Assembly: GCF_001707825.1 (NCBI RefSeq)
Contig: NZ_LYBM01000022.1
Span: 1-64,000 of the forward strand
Origin: Veronia pacifica
Lineage (GTDB): Bacteria; Pseudomonadota; Gammaproteobacteria; Enterobacterales; Vibrionaceae
Length of the DNA stretch: 64,000 bases
Reading direction: 5' to 3'
Both the position numbers and the translations under genes were made by a program. The stretch's first letter is position 1, and each line of letters begins with the position of its first letter. The notes under the pieces were generated by a model that was given only the letters and a program-made list of their open reading frames with translations, was not told the DNA's origin and made no database searches. Of the stretch, positions 9,254 to 18,285 are shown one piece after another.

Positions 9254-9274
9254 GGGCTTACACAAGGTAAGCCC
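9254..9274 (-). terminator. Hairpin after GlcNAc kinase gene
   Basis: GGGCTTAC (9254-9261) and GTAAGCCC (9267-9274) form a perfect eight-base stem with a five-base loop. On the - strand it is followed by GGTTTTAA. It is either a leaky terminator or an mRNA-processing hairpin within the chitobiose operon. Confidence 0.6.
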
Positions 9275-9281
9275 ATAAAAT

Positions 9282-10148
9282 TCAGTAAAGGTTATGCTGT
9301 CCTCTTGCCATCAGTAGCGCACCGTCGATGGCATCACTGCATGGAGCAACCAGCAGGGAAGCCGCAGGTGGCGTCAACCATGGGAGGATTCGCTCTCCGA
9401 TGCTGCCCATAAGAGCAATACGCTGCGCTCCCTTTGCATGGAGACCGAGAATCAGACGTTCAATGTCTTCTGCTGTTGCTCTCAGCATTTCAATCGCCAG
9501 CGGATCACGTTGTTCGGCATAGGCAAAGATGGCGGGGCTGAACTGACCATAATCCTTTGGTTTGGCCGTTTTTGACCAGTCTACAATCGCGTCAATGTCG
9601 TTATTGAAATGGTCAAGAACATGACCGACCAACGCGCTGACAGGGCGTAAACCATCGTTAGCCAGCAGGGTTTGCTGCACCAGTCGTAACCCCATTACAG
9701 CGCCGCCACCCTGGTCAGAAATAGGGAACTCACGACCACCAATAACGGTTTGTTGTCCGTGATTGATCATCACACCCACTGAGCCAGTACCCGCGATCAC
9801 AATCGCACCATCCTGACCGGAAAAGGCCCCCATACAGGCACCATAGCCATCAGTATTTAGGGTGATATGTGCATAGGGGTGTGGGAGAGCCATGAATTGT
9901 AGCCAGGCCGAACGTTGTTCAGCGCCAGCGAGTGCCAGACCTACAGAAATATCGGCGAGGTCGTGAATACCAGCCTGTTCGGCAGCTTCACCAATCGCGG
10001 TATGTAAAGACTCCATCGCCAGTTCAACGCCAAGTAAAATGTTGGCGCTGCCTGTTTTTGCCTCACCCAGTATATTACCTGATGCGTCAGTGATTCTTGC
10101 CCGACAGGAAGTACCGCCACCATCAACACCGCAGTAAAACTTACTCAC
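9282..10148 (-). CDS. N-acetylglucosamine kinase, BadF/BadG/BcrA/BcrD ATPase family
   Basis: It phosphorylates the GlcNAc released by chitobiose cleavage, feeding GlcNAc-6-phosphate to the nag pathway (role inferred from family and cluster). The fold is actin-like: phosphate-1 loop GVDGGGTSCRARI at the N-terminus, IVIAGTGSVGVM in the second ATP motif, then SDQGGGAVMGLRLV. The frame can be extended to a TTG at 10154, but GGAG is eight bases before the GTG at 10148, giving VSKFYCGVDGG and 288 residues. The start overlaps the stop of the GH9 gene by eight bases, so the two are probably translationally coupled. Confidence 0.88.
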   Translation of the reverse strand: MSKFYCGVDGGGTSCRARITDASGNILGEAKTGSANILLGVELAMESLHTAIGEAAEQAGIHDLADISVGLALAGAEQRSAWLQFMALPHPYAHITLNTDGYGACMGAFSGQDGAIVIAGTGSVGVMINHGQQTVIGGREFPISDQGGGAVMGLRLVQQTLLANDGLRPVSALVGHVLDHFNNDIDAIVDWSKTAKPKDYGQFSPAIFAYAEQRDPLAIEMLRATAEDIERLILGLHAKGAQRIALMGSIGERILPWLTPPAASLLVAPCSDAIDGALLMARGQHNLY

Positions 10149-11844
10149 TTTCAAGTCTCCTGCTCTGTGCAGCTATTGCGAGCAGAAACCATGCGGCATG
10201 AGGGATCCATTGTTCACCCCAGCGCCAGTTCTGCAGCATGTCGTCTTTTTGTGGTTCTGGATTGAAGGCAATACCGCTAGGATCTTTAAAGCCTGCTGTG
10301 ATCCCGTTGCAGATCCCGCCATAGGCATTGAAAAAGCCCAGTTCAGGCAAGTAATCAGGGTTGTTGCGACCATAACCGTCTAACATGCACATGTCGTAGG
10401 GGTTTAGTCCCAGAACCCAGTCCAGTGCATCCTGACCATACTTTTTAAGCTGGCGCTTTAGCGCCGGATCAAGATGCGTAGAGCCTGCCATAAAGGCCAT
10501 AGATGCCAATGATCCAAGACGGGCATTTTCTCCTTGCCACCAGTAGCCAGTCTCATTGTCCTGAGCGACAAAAAAGCTGCTCCGCTTTTCGCCAGAGACG
10601 GGTTTCACATACTGTCGTGGATAGCCAAATGGATTACTGACTTCAGAGGTAATAGATAGTTCAAAGCGCAGAGCCTGTTCCAGTACCTGCTGATATTTTT
10701 CTGTTAAGGCACCATCATGTTCAACAGCCAGATATTGCATCAGCGCAATGGCTGGCAGTCCAGCTTCTGCTGCGTGGAAATAAGGCCTGCTGCCATCGTG
10801 TGTCGCTGACCAGAAGTGCTGAACATGCTCATCGCTTTGCTGGTAATGAGCCAGTTGCTCGGTCCATCTGCGGGCTTCAGTCAGGTATTCATCTGATTTT
10901 GTGGTGCGGAATAGCTCTACCGCTGCCAGCAGGGCACAGTAGGCATCAATCAGGTTTTCTTGACCATCATCAAGATACGCCCGGTTATTTTCCACCAGAT
11001 GCCAGTAACCGCGCTCGGCGGTAATAAGGTATTGCTGGCTTGGGTACTCGCCTTGTGTGTTTTGTCGTGCAGCGACCGCCAAAGCGGCAATACTGACTCC
11101 AGCGCCTTGTCGGAAACCAGCCTCGAAGGCATCTGTTTTATGACCTTCCTGTGTCTCGTAGGCACATATTTCGCGCTGTGCGGTGTCTTTACTCCACTTG
11201 TCGAACACTGTCAGATAGAAAAAACCCGACGAGTCTTGCATACGAACCAGAAAGTCTGCGCCATAGAGAGCTTCATCGAGCAGTCGGGATTTCACAAAAG
11301 GTTCGAGGGAATTTTCAGCCAATTCCAGTGCTGTCAGCATGTTCCACACCACCATAGGGGTTTGCTGTGGATTCATGTAGTTGGCATAGGAGAGATGGCT
11401 CAAGTATTTACTGACATCACCGGATGCATCATACCAGCCACCGCTGACATCGACAGTATCTGAAGTGTTAAGAAGAGGTGCCCGAGTGTCAGCGTCATCA
11501 AACTCGCCGCTGCAACGTTGTGATTTGAAGTAATGAAGCAGGTCAGAAAAGGTTTTTTTTATCAGTAAGTTTGGCTTTATTTCAAAACGGTCTGAGGTGA
11601 TATCACCGGCCCGAAGTTGGTAAGTACCAGGATCAGTGAGAGAGGAAAAATCGACACTGTATACGTCGCCAATCTGCCAGTTATCAACAGTGCTGGAATC
11701 GCTAACAGGCAACTCCATCACAGTGTGTCCAGTCTGACAGTCAACGACCTGAACCGCAGTGACCGGGCAAGAAGCCCGGGTCACGATCAGTGCTTTTTTA
11801 CTGCTCTGGCATTCATAGCCTAGATGGTTGAGTAACAACTGCAT
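10141..11844 (-). CDS. GH9 family exo-beta-D-glucosaminidase-like hydrolase
   Basis: This is a 567-residue glycoside hydrolase family 9 protein with an N-terminal Ig-like domain (about 1-95) and an (alpha/alpha)6 barrel. The nucleophile region is GGWYDASGDVSKYL; the C-terminal barrel contains DWVLGLNPYDMCMLDGYG and HAAW. No signal peptide is present, so it acts in the cytoplasm. A Photobacterium member of this gene position has been characterised as an exo-glucosaminidase, so the likely substrate is glucosamine-containing disaccharide from partly deacetylated chitin rather than cellulose, despite older endoglucanase labels. GAGGA precedes the ATG. It follows the importer ATPase gene by 38 bases. 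Confidence 0.88.
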   Translation of the reverse strand: MQLLLNHLGYECQSSKKALIVTRASCPVTAVQVVDCQTGHTVMELPVSDSSTVDNWQIGDVYSVDFSSLTDPGTYQLRAGDITSDRFEIKPNLLIKKTFSDLLHYFKSQRCSGEFDDADTRAPLLNTSDTVDVSGGWYDASGDVSKYLSHLSYANYMNPQQTPMVVWNMLTALELAENSLEPFVKSRLLDEALYGADFLVRMQDSSGFFYLTVFDKWSKDTAQREICAYETQEGHKTDAFEAGFRQGAGVSIAALAVAARQNTQGEYPSQQYLITAERGYWHLVENNRAYLDDGQENLIDAYCALLAAVELFRTTKSDEYLTEARRWTEQLAHYQQSDEHVQHFWSATHDGSRPYFHAAEAGLPAIALMQYLAVEHDGALTEKYQQVLEQALRFELSITSEVSNPFGYPRQYVKPVSGEKRSSFFVAQDNETGYWWQGENARLGSLASMAFMAGSTHLDPALKRQLKKYGQDALDWVLGLNPYDMCMLDGYGRNNPDYLPELGFFNAYGGICNGITAGFKDPSGIAFNPEPQKDDMLQNWRWGEQWIPHAAWFLLAIAAQSRRLESE

Positions 11845-11882
11845 TGTTTATCCTCGAAACATGTTACTGAACACGACAGTGA

Positions 11883-12872
11883 TCATTCGTACAGATAGCA
11901 ACGAACAAAGTGGTTGTCTGATAGTTTGGTGACACCAGGCAATGCTTCTTTACATTTGTCGGTGGCATGCAGGCAACGCCCCGCAAATGGGCAGCCTTTG
12001 GTGTCCGGTGTCCAAAGTGGGATCTCACCTTTGTTGCCGTCTAATTGCTGGTGGATAGACTTGCTTGGATCCGGCACGGCTGACACCAACAACTTGGTGT
12101 AAGGGTGTTGAGGGTGATGAATGATTTCTTCACAGTCGCCCCATTCAACCATGTGGCCGACATACATTACTGCAAGATCTTCAGCAATATAGCGGGCAGT
12201 TGCGATGTCATGGGTAATGTAAAGCAGCGCCATTTCGCGCTCGAACTTCATCTCTTCCATCAGGTTAAGAACACCTGCGCGGATAGAGACATCCAGCATA
12301 GAGGTTGGTTCATCAGCCAGCACCACTTCAGCACCCACAGCGATGTTACGTGCTAGGTTGACACGCTGACGTTGACCACCAGAGAGTTGATGAGGGAATT
12401 TAGCAGCCGTTTCTTTCGGAGGAGTAAGGCCGACCTGCTCAAGCAGTTCATAGACACGCTCTTCCAGTTCTTTTGGGCCGCCATTGATCTTGTTGTGAAT
12501 TTTCAGTGGTCTTTCGATATGGTGAAAGATGGTTTGCGTCGGGTTAAGTGAACCAAACGGGTCTTGCCATACCATTTGAACACCCTGACGGTACTCCATC
12601 AGATCACGGTGTTTTTGAATGTCCTGAATGTCACGCCCTTTGTATTCTATGGTGCCATGATTGGGCTGATACATTTTAGCGATCATTTTTGCTGTCGTTG
12701 ACTTACCGGAACCGGATTCACCTACGACAGAGAGGCCACGACTTTTGTATAGTTTAAAAGAGACGTCGTTGATAGCCCGCATAACGGGCTTATTCATTGA
12801 ATTACTGTTGATTTCAAAATCTTTAATCAGATTTTTTCCTTCAACAATTGGTTGTCCTAATTCTACGCTCAT
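11883..12872 (-). CDS. Chitobiose/oligosaccharide ABC importer ATPase (DppF/OppF type)
   Basis: One of two ATPases powering the chitobiose importer. It has Walker A GESGSGKSTT, Q-loop in QMVWQDPFGSLNP, signature LSGGQRQR, Walker B VVLADEPTS and the H-loop Thr-His-Asp. The C-terminal extension has the cysteines typical of Opp/Dpp ATPases (GCPFAGRC, then CKEALPG and VRCYLY). The frame opens earlier, inside the preceding gene, but GAGGAAG stands before the ATG at 12872, giving MSVELGQ and 329 residues. It is the last of the five importer genes. Confidence 0.93.
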   Translation of the reverse strand: MSVELGQPIVEGKNLIKDFEINSNSMNKPVMRAINDVSFKLYKSRGLSVVGESGSGKSTTAKMIAKMYQPNHGTIEYKGRDIQDIQKHRDLMEYRQGVQMVWQDPFGSLNPTQTIFHHIERPLKIHNKINGGPKELEERVYELLEQVGLTPPKETAAKFPHQLSGGQRQRVNLARNIAVGAEVVLADEPTSMLDVSIRAGVLNLMEEMKFEREMALLYITHDIATARYIAEDLAVMYVGHMVEWGDCEEIIHHPQHPYTKLLVSAVPDPSKSIHQQLDGNKGEIPLWTPDTKGCPFAGRCLHATDKCKEALPGVTKLSDNHFVRCYLYE

Positions 12873-12901
12873 AATTACTTCCTCACTCACACCGCTTTTA
12901 A

Positions 12902-13873
12902 TTAAAGGCCAGTAAACAGATGGCAACTGGTCATGCGGTTTTGCTCTACTTCGGTCAGACGGGTTGCTGTCTTAAAGCAGCTTTCTTTGGTTTTCCCGCA
13001 ACGAGCCTGAAAACGGCAACCCTGTGGAACTTCCAGTAGGTTCAGAGGGTTACCCGGGATACCGGTCAGTTTTGGTTTTGGACCGGTTAATGGAGGAAAC
13101 GAGCCTGCCAATCCTTCCGTGTAAGGGTGGAAGGGGGTAGACAAAATCTCTTTCGACGGTGCCACTTCAATTAACTGACCGGCGTACATCACACCGATAC
13201 GGTCAGTGAATTCCACCATCAGAGAAAGGTCGTGGGTAATGAAGAGAATAGAGAAGCCAAACTCTTCTTTTAGCGCGTAGATTTTCTGCAAAATTTCGCG
13301 TTGTACAACGACATCAAGTGCCGTTGTTGGCTCATCCATAATGATGAGCTTTGGATTCAGAGCGAGCGCAACAGCGATAACCAGACGCTGACGCATGCCC
13401 CCAGAGAACTGGTGTGGATAATCACGGAGACGACTTGGGTGAATATCAACAATCTCCAGCAGGCCCTCTGCGCGACGGACTGCCTGGTCACGCGTCATGC
13501 TGGTGTGGCGCATGATCACATCACAGAACTGTTCTTCCATGGTCAATACAGGATTCAGCGCGTTCATCGCTGACTGAAAGACCATAGACATCTCACTCCA
13601 GCGGAACGTCTGCATGCGCTCGTCGCTGTACTTGAGGATATCTTCACCATTAAACAGCACTTCACCACCGCTGATAAAAGCGGGTGGCTTATGAAGACGC
13701 ATCAGGGAGAAGGCAACGGTTGACTTACCACAGCCAGATTCACCAGCCAGACCAAGTACTTCACCTTTTCCAAGATCAAAACTTACATTGTTGACCGCAC
13801 GAACATCGCCTGCATCAGTAATGTAATCCACGCAAAGGTTACGGACAGATAGTAAAGGTTCTCTCATACTCAT
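12902..13873 (-). CDS. Chitobiose/oligosaccharide ABC importer ATPase (DppD/OppD type)
   Basis: This is the partner ATPase of the importer, 323 residues. It has Walker A GESGCGKST, QSAMNALNP after the Q-loop, signature FSGGMRQR, Walker B LIIMDEPTT and H-loop FITHD. The C-terminal GCRFQARCGKTKESC segment is the oligopeptide-transporter domain common to this subfamily. It overlaps the end of the permease gene by four bases. Two in-frame ATGs (13873 and 13867) are possible; GGAG upstream fits the first acceptably. Confidence 0.93.
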   Translation of the reverse strand: MSMREPLLSVRNLCVDYITDAGDVRAVNNVSFDLGKGEVLGLAGESGCGKSTVAFSLMRLHKPPAFISGGEVLFNGEDILKYSDERMQTFRWSEMSMVFQSAMNALNPVLTMEEQFCDVIMRHTSMTRDQAVRRAEGLLEIVDIHPSRLRDYPHQFSGGMRQRLVIAVALALNPKLIIMDEPTTALDVVVQREILQKIYALKEEFGFSILFITHDLSLMVEFTDRIGVMYAGQLIEVAPSKEILSTPFHPYTEGLAGSFPPLTGPKPKLTGIPGNPLNLLEVPQGCRFQARCGKTKESCFKTATRLTEVEQNRMTSCHLFTGL

Positions 13874-14898
13874 TTTTCACCACTCCATGCTACATCCTGA
13901 AGGGCAGGCTTTTCTTCCTGACGGGATTTTTGGTCTTCTTCCTGCATTTTCTTCCAGCGGCGCATGCCTTTCTGAGCGCGCAGTGCTGGGTTAGCAATTT
14001 CGTCAACCGCGAAGTTGATAAGTGCTAGCGCAATACAAAGCAGTGTTAGTGCTAAACAAGGTGCCAGTACTTCCCACCAGATACCGATAGTCATCGATGA
14101 AGAAGAGCGGATATTCATCAGCATGGTTCCCCAGCTGATAGAGTTCGGGCTACCCATACCGATAAATGCCAGAACAGACTCTGCAAGAATTGCGTACATC
14201 ACTGAGCCAATAAAGCTGGCACCAACAAGCGGGATCAGGTTTGGTAGAATCTCGACAAACAGGATACGGAAGCGTGATTCACCAAGCACTTCTGCCGCTT
14301 TGACGAATTCTTTTTCTCTGATTGCTAGGGTTTGGGAACGTATAGTCCTCGCACCCCATGCCCAGGAGGTGAAGGCGATTACAAGCGCGATAACAAGCGG
14401 TCCTGCCTCCCCTACAAATGCTGCGATGATCATGATTATCGGTAATTGAGGAACGACCAGCATAACGTTCATCGCACCGGAAAGTACGTTATCTACTCTA
14501 CCGCCAAAATAGCCAGCGGAGATGCCCATAATGGTTGCGGTGATACAAACGAAAATCCCTGCTACGAAACCAACCATCAGTGATGTACGTGCGCCGTAAA
14601 CAACCTGAGACCAGATATCTCTTCCCAGACGTGTTGTACCCAGCACGTGTTCAGCATCTTTAGACATACGCAGGCGACGAGAGTTGTCTGCGAGGTTTTC
14701 AGCTACCCAACCATCAGGGTTCGCTTGCGCGGCCTTTACGATTGCACTCGGGTATTCATGTGGTTTACCTGTTCTCTTGTCTGGTGCAAATTGTGTAATT
14801 AGAGGCGCGAAAATGGCCATTAGCATGAAAATAGAGAGCAAGACGACACCAATTAGTGCTTTGTTATTGCCTTGAATAATTTTAAATAAATCTTTCAT
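13870..14898 (-). CDS. Chitobiose/oligosaccharide ABC importer permease (DppC type)
   Basis: An inner-membrane permease of 342 residues. The first membrane helix (ALIGVVLLSIFMLMAIFAPLI) is followed by a periplasmic stretch and the transport domain. The EAA coupling motif is in the region FVKAAEVLGESRFRILFVEILPN. The C-terminal tail is longer and more charged than usual (KKMQEEDQKSRQEEKP). GGGAGG precedes the ATG. It is two bases from the DppB-type gene and overlaps the ATPase gene, so it is part of the operon. Confidence 0.92.
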   Translation of the reverse strand: MKDLFKIIQGNNKALIGVVLLSIFMLMAIFAPLITQFAPDKRTGKPHEYPSAIVKAAQANPDGWVAENLADNSRRLRMSKDAEHVLGTTRLGRDIWSQVVYGARTSLMVGFVAGIFVCITATIMGISAGYFGGRVDNVLSGAMNVMLVVPQLPIIMIIAAFVGEAGPLVIALVIAFTSWAWGARTIRSQTLAIREKEFVKAAEVLGESRFRILFVEILPNLIPLVGASFIGSVMYAILAESVLAFIGMGSPNSISWGTMLMNIRSSSSMTIGIWWEVLAPCLALTLLCIALALINFAVDEIANPALRAQKGMRRWKKMQEEDQKSRQEEKPALQDVAWSGEK

Positions 14899-14900
14899 GA

Positions 14901-15887
14901 TTATTTGCCTCCCTTACGCAGGCGTGGGTCAAGCAGCACAATGAAAATGTCAGCAAGGAAGTTAAAGAACAGCATTACCAGTGTCAGGATGATCAGAAGA
15001 CCCTGTAGTACTTGGTAGTCACGCGCGTTAACGGCATTCAGCATCATGTTGCCAAGGCCGGGATAGGAGAAAATCATTTCAACAACAAGCTGCCCACCAA
15101 TAGCCATACCAAGAGCCATTGATAGGGCTGTTACCGTGGGAAGCAGTGCATTTCTTGCTGCATAGTTGAAAACAACACGTCTTTCGTTTAAGCCCTTACC
15201 CTTTGCCATGGTGATGTAATCTTCATTCAAAAGGTTAATCATGTTGTTGCGCATGCTGATGAGAAAGCCACCAATTTGTGCGGCTGTTGCACAAAGTAAT
15301 GGCAACACAGCGTGATAAAGAATTCCTGTGTAGGTGTCTAAGCTGCCCCAATCAAGGATTGCTCCTTCTGGCATACCATAAGACGTTGGAAACCATTTAA
15401 GACTGATCCCGAAGGTGAATAAAACAAGCATGGCGATAACAACAGGTGGAATAGCCTGTAATGCCATGAAGCCAGGGGATGCGAAGGAGTCAAATTTACT
15501 GCCTCGGTTCCAGGCAGCATATATGCCACAGATTGACCCGATGCAGAATGCAAGAATAACTGATGAACCTGCAAGGAATAGCGTCCAGCCTAACGCACTG
15601 CCTATAAGAGCATTTACCGTTAAAGGATAAAAAGCAGTTGAAATACCGAGTTCCCAGGTGAGAATACTTTTTAGATAAGCAAAGAACTGGACGTAGATTG
15701 GACCGTCAACGAACCCGAACAGCTCTTTCATCGCTGCAAGTCGTTCTGGGGTGACCTGTACTGTCGCATTGGCGAACATCATGGTCACTGGATCCCCGGG
15801 CATGGCACGCGGCAAGATAAAGTTCAGCGTGATTGCGATGAGCAATGCGCCAAAATAAAACACTAAACGATTTAAGAAAAATCCCAT
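14901..15887 (-). CDS. Chitobiose/oligosaccharide ABC importer permease (DppB type)
   Basis: An inner-membrane permease of 328 residues with the typical DppB start (FFLNRLVFYFGALLIAI), proline-rich PRAMPGDPV after helix 1, and the EAA loop in YITMAKGKGLNERRVVFNYA. It pairs with the DppC-type subunit to form the translocation pore. AAAGGTG lies before the ATG. A 128-base gap with a stable hairpin separates it from the binding-protein gene. Confidence 0.92.
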   Translation of the reverse strand: MGFFLNRLVFYFGALLIAITLNFILPRAMPGDPVTMMFANATVQVTPERLAAMKELFGFVDGPIYVQFFAYLKSILTWELGISTAFYPLTVNALIGSALGWTLFLAGSSVILAFCIGSICGIYAAWNRGSKFDSFASPGFMALQAIPPVVIAMLVLFTFGISLKWFPTSYGMPEGAILDWGSLDTYTGILYHAVLPLLCATAAQIGGFLISMRNNMINLLNEDYITMAKGKGLNERRVVFNYAARNALLPTVTALSMALGMAIGGQLVVEMIFSYPGLGNMMLNAVNARDYQVLQGLLIILTLVMLFFNFLADIFIVLLDPRLRKGGK

Positions 15888-15975
15888 AACTCACACCTTT
15901 AATGGCACAGCAAAGCCGCGACCAGAGAATTCAAAACCCCAATGGTCAAAATAAGTTGTTTTTCTTGGGGAAAAT

Positions 15976-15996
15976 GGCGGTGCTGGTTGCACCGCC
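15976..15996 (-). terminator. Hairpin between binding-protein and permease genes
   Basis: GGCGGTGC (15976-15983) and GCACCGCC (15989-15996) form a perfect eight-base stem with a five-base loop. On the - strand it is followed by ATTTTCC. It probably acts as a leaky terminator or 3'-end stabiliser giving more binding protein than membrane subunits, which is common in ABC importer operons. Confidence 0.65.
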
Positions 15997-16015
15997 TGAT
16001 TACAGTAACGCTTTC

Positions 16016-17695
16016 TTACGATTGTGGCTTAAGGTCTAGAACGTGCAGCAGACGCTCTGGGACACCTTGCCAGATCATTGGACGGCCTTTAGCATTGTCA
16101 GCACTCCACCAGCCAGTGAAACGAGTGGTGTTGAACTGATACAAGCTAGCAGCAGACATGACTGGGATAACGGCTTGGTTATCAGCCAAGATTTTCTGTA
16201 TCTTGTGAGCCGTTTTCAGCTGTGTTTCTTTATCAGCTGTCTGATAGAAGCTTTCCAACAGTGCATCTACATCGTCGTTCTTGAAACGGTGCATTGCGAA
16301 ACGCGGGTTACCTTCTTTCGCCATGAAGCGAGAGTGGAAACCTGAATCCCACGTCAGATACGGATCTGGCCCTGTGAAATAGTTAGTTAGAGCGACATCA
16401 AAAGTACCGCCAGTCATCGCTGCGTTGTATACAGCAAAGTCAGGAGTAACTGCTTTCGCATTGATACCTACTTCAGCAAGATTCTCTGCATAAAGTTGTG
16501 CAGTGTTGTTCCAGTCAGACCAGCCAGCTGGAGTCTGGATTGCCAGCTCAAAGCTCTTACCTGTTGGAGTTTCAACAAAGCCGTCGCCATTTAGGTCTTT
16601 AAAGCCAGCTTTTTTAAGTAGCTCTTTAGACTTAGCAACACTGTAAGTGTTGTAAACTTTGTTTTTGTTGAATACGTCTTTGTCAGACCAGCTGCTGTAA
16701 AGCTCAGCAATACCGCCTGCAGAGTGGTTAGGTGAACCATTACCGTAGAATGCGATGTCAATGATCGTCTCACGGTCAACGGCTGTTGACATTGCGCGAC
16801 GGAAATCAATGTTTGTCAGAGCTTCATTCTTTGCTGCATCTGGGTTAACAAAGTTCACAAGGAAGTTTACAGAACTACCAACTGGAGCCGCCCAGTATTG
16901 ATGATTTTTGTTAATAGATGCGTACGTTGAGTCGATATCAGGGATGAATGAAGAAGTCCAGTCCAATTCAGACGCAACAACTTTCGCTAACAGGCCGTCA
17001 TTACTCTTTATCAGAGGAGCACGCAGACAGTCTACGTCCAGATTCGCTGCATCCCAGTAGTTAGGGTTTTCACATTGAACGTAAAGGTTGCTGGTGAAGG
17101 TATCAATCTCAGTAAACGGACCTGAACCAACTGGGTTTTCGTTGAAGAAGGCTTCAGGCTTCTCTACTTTGCTCCATACGTGCTTTGGAACGATAGGAGT
17201 TTTAACCAGCTGGAATGGTGCTTGTGCGTTAGCTTCAGCCAGGCCGATAACAACGCTGTTACCCTTAACTTTTACGTCAGTGATCAGCTTAGCGTTACCA
17301 GCTAAGTCAATTGATGCATTCTCTTGAATAAGCTTATAAGAGTAAGCAACATCTTCAGCAGTCAAGGCTTTACCGTCTGACCACTTAACGCCTTCGCGAA
17401 TGTCAAAAGTGACAGTGCGCAGGTCGTCAGAAATTGAGTAGCTCTTCGCCAGACGTGGAACAGCTTTATTGCCGTCCAGTTGGTTGAAGACAACAAGTGG
17501 CTCGTAAATGAAATCTAAAGTAGTTTTCAGATTTTGCTCGATGTACGGGTTGAAGTTACGAGTCAGTTGTTGGTAGAAGTCAGGTACAACAGTCAGTTCT
17601 GCTCTTTCAGAAGCACTCGCTACAGGAGCTGTCAGTGCAGTAGCAGCAGCGACCACCGCAAGTGCTACTTTAGATTTTTTCAACGTGGTAAGCAT
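16016..17695 (-). CDS. Periplasmic chitobiose-binding protein (SBP family 5)
   Basis: This is the substrate-binding protein of the importer, 559 residues. Its signal peptide runs to about residue 28 (hydrophobic core ALAVVAAATALTAPVA, cut after ASA). The rest is a family-5 solute-binding fold: FIYEPLV, then KWSDGKALTAEDVAYSYKL, typical of Dpp/Opp-like proteins. In Vibrio cholerae the matching protein also binds the sensor ChiS in the periplasm and keeps it in check when chitobiose is absent, and chiS is the next gene here. AAGGA precedes the ATG. It is the first gene of the operon. Confidence 0.93.
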   Translation of the reverse strand: MLTTLKKSKVALAVVAAATALTAPVASASERAELTVVPDFYQQLTRNFNPYIEQNLKTTLDFIYEPLVVFNQLDGNKAVPRLAKSYSISDDLRTVTFDIREGVKWSDGKALTAEDVAYSYKLIQENASIDLAGNAKLITDVKVKGNSVVIGLAEANAQAPFQLVKTPIVPKHVWSKVEKPEAFFNENPVGSGPFTEIDTFTSNLYVQCENPNYWDAANLDVDCLRAPLIKSNDGLLAKVVASELDWTSSFIPDIDSTYASINKNHQYWAAPVGSSVNFLVNFVNPDAAKNEALTNIDFRRAMSTAVDRETIIDIAFYGNGSPNHSAGGIAELYSSWSDKDVFNKNKVYNTYSVAKSKELLKKAGFKDLNGDGFVETPTGKSFELAIQTPAGWSDWNNTAQLYAENLAEVGINAKAVTPDFAVYNAAMTGGTFDVALTNYFTGPDPYLTWDSGFHSRFMAKEGNPRFAMHRFKNDDVDALLESFYQTADKETQLKTAHKIQKILADNQAVIPVMSAASLYQFNTTRFTGWWSADNAKGRPMIWQGVPERLLHVLDLKPQS

Positions 17696-17862
17696 TCGTT
17701 ATTCCTTACTCAGCTTTCGTTCCATTCTTATTTCTCACCCAATTTGGGAGAGGCCGGAGCTTGCTATGAGCGCGGGTCACATCCTTCCGCTCACATGGCC
17801 GTGCAAGTTCAGTGCAGGTGTTAGGAGACTCCGCATTTAATTCAGGGTCAATCGCGCCACCC

Positions 17863-17907
17863 GTTAAAATCGTCAAACAGGACGAAAGGTGTGTTAAAAA
17901 CGTCAAA
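17863..17907. promoter_or_regulatory. Paired direct repeats, candidate ChiS sites
   Basis: GTTAAAATCGTCAAA (17863-17877) and GTTAAAAACGTCAAA (17893-17907) differ at one base and start 30 bp apart, about three helical turns, so both face the same side of the DNA. They lie 168-212 bases upstream of the chitobiose-binding-protein gene. ChiS is known in V. cholerae to bind the chb promoter directly; assigning these repeats to ChiS is inference. Confidence 0.5.
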
Positions 17908-18103
17908 AACATGCTTTTCACATATCAAACTTCTGATGCTTTTATCAATCATTAAGTAAATATTACAGTTATTTATACACTGCTCAATTAATAAAAAATC
18001 TATAAAAAACATGACCTAATAATGATTAAAATATTTATTTGATATCGATCAGGGATGGATGGTGAGATATAATTTTTGACGTGAATTTATGTTTCCAATT
18101 TGT

Positions 18104-18119
18104 TGTGATTTTCTTCTCA
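18104..18119. promoter_or_regulatory. Candidate CRP site
   Basis: TGTGA-N6-TCTCA matches nine of ten bases of the TGTGA-N6-TCACA consensus. It is about 410 bases from the binding-protein start, so it would only act on the operon if the transcript has a long leader. Catabolite control of chitin use makes it plausible. Confidence 0.35.
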
Positions 18120-18245
18120 TAAGCTTAAATTTGTTTTTGTTGCAGCTTGTGGAGATGTTTTTTTAAACATTTTTGTTCATGTTCTGTTGCTAAAAAGTAC
18201 GCTTAATTATCATCGTGAAATTGTAGTTTTTGATTTTTATGAGGT

Positions 18246-18273
18246 AAAAAAAAGCCCCAAAAAGGGGCTTTTT
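18246..18273 (-). terminator. Intrinsic terminator of chiS
   Basis: AGCCCC (18253-18258) and GGGGCT (18264-18269) around AAAAA, with an A-run on one side and a T-run on the other. It works on the - strand just after the chiS stop and could also act on +. Confidence 0.85.
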
Positions 18274-18285
18274 GATAGTCAGTAT

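Larger units (their letters stand above)
17696..18245. other. Regulatory region of the chitobiose operon
   Basis: About 550 bases without a gene, becoming A+T-rich away from the binding-protein start. It holds two 15-bp direct repeats (17863-17907) and a CRP-like palindrome (18104-18119), listed separately. I could not assign a clear -35/-10 pair. Confidence 0.6.

Noticed and set aside
17775-17800. Possible CRP site near the chitobiose operon (GAGCGCGGGTCACA)
   Set aside because: Only one half-site matches; spacing and the other half do not.
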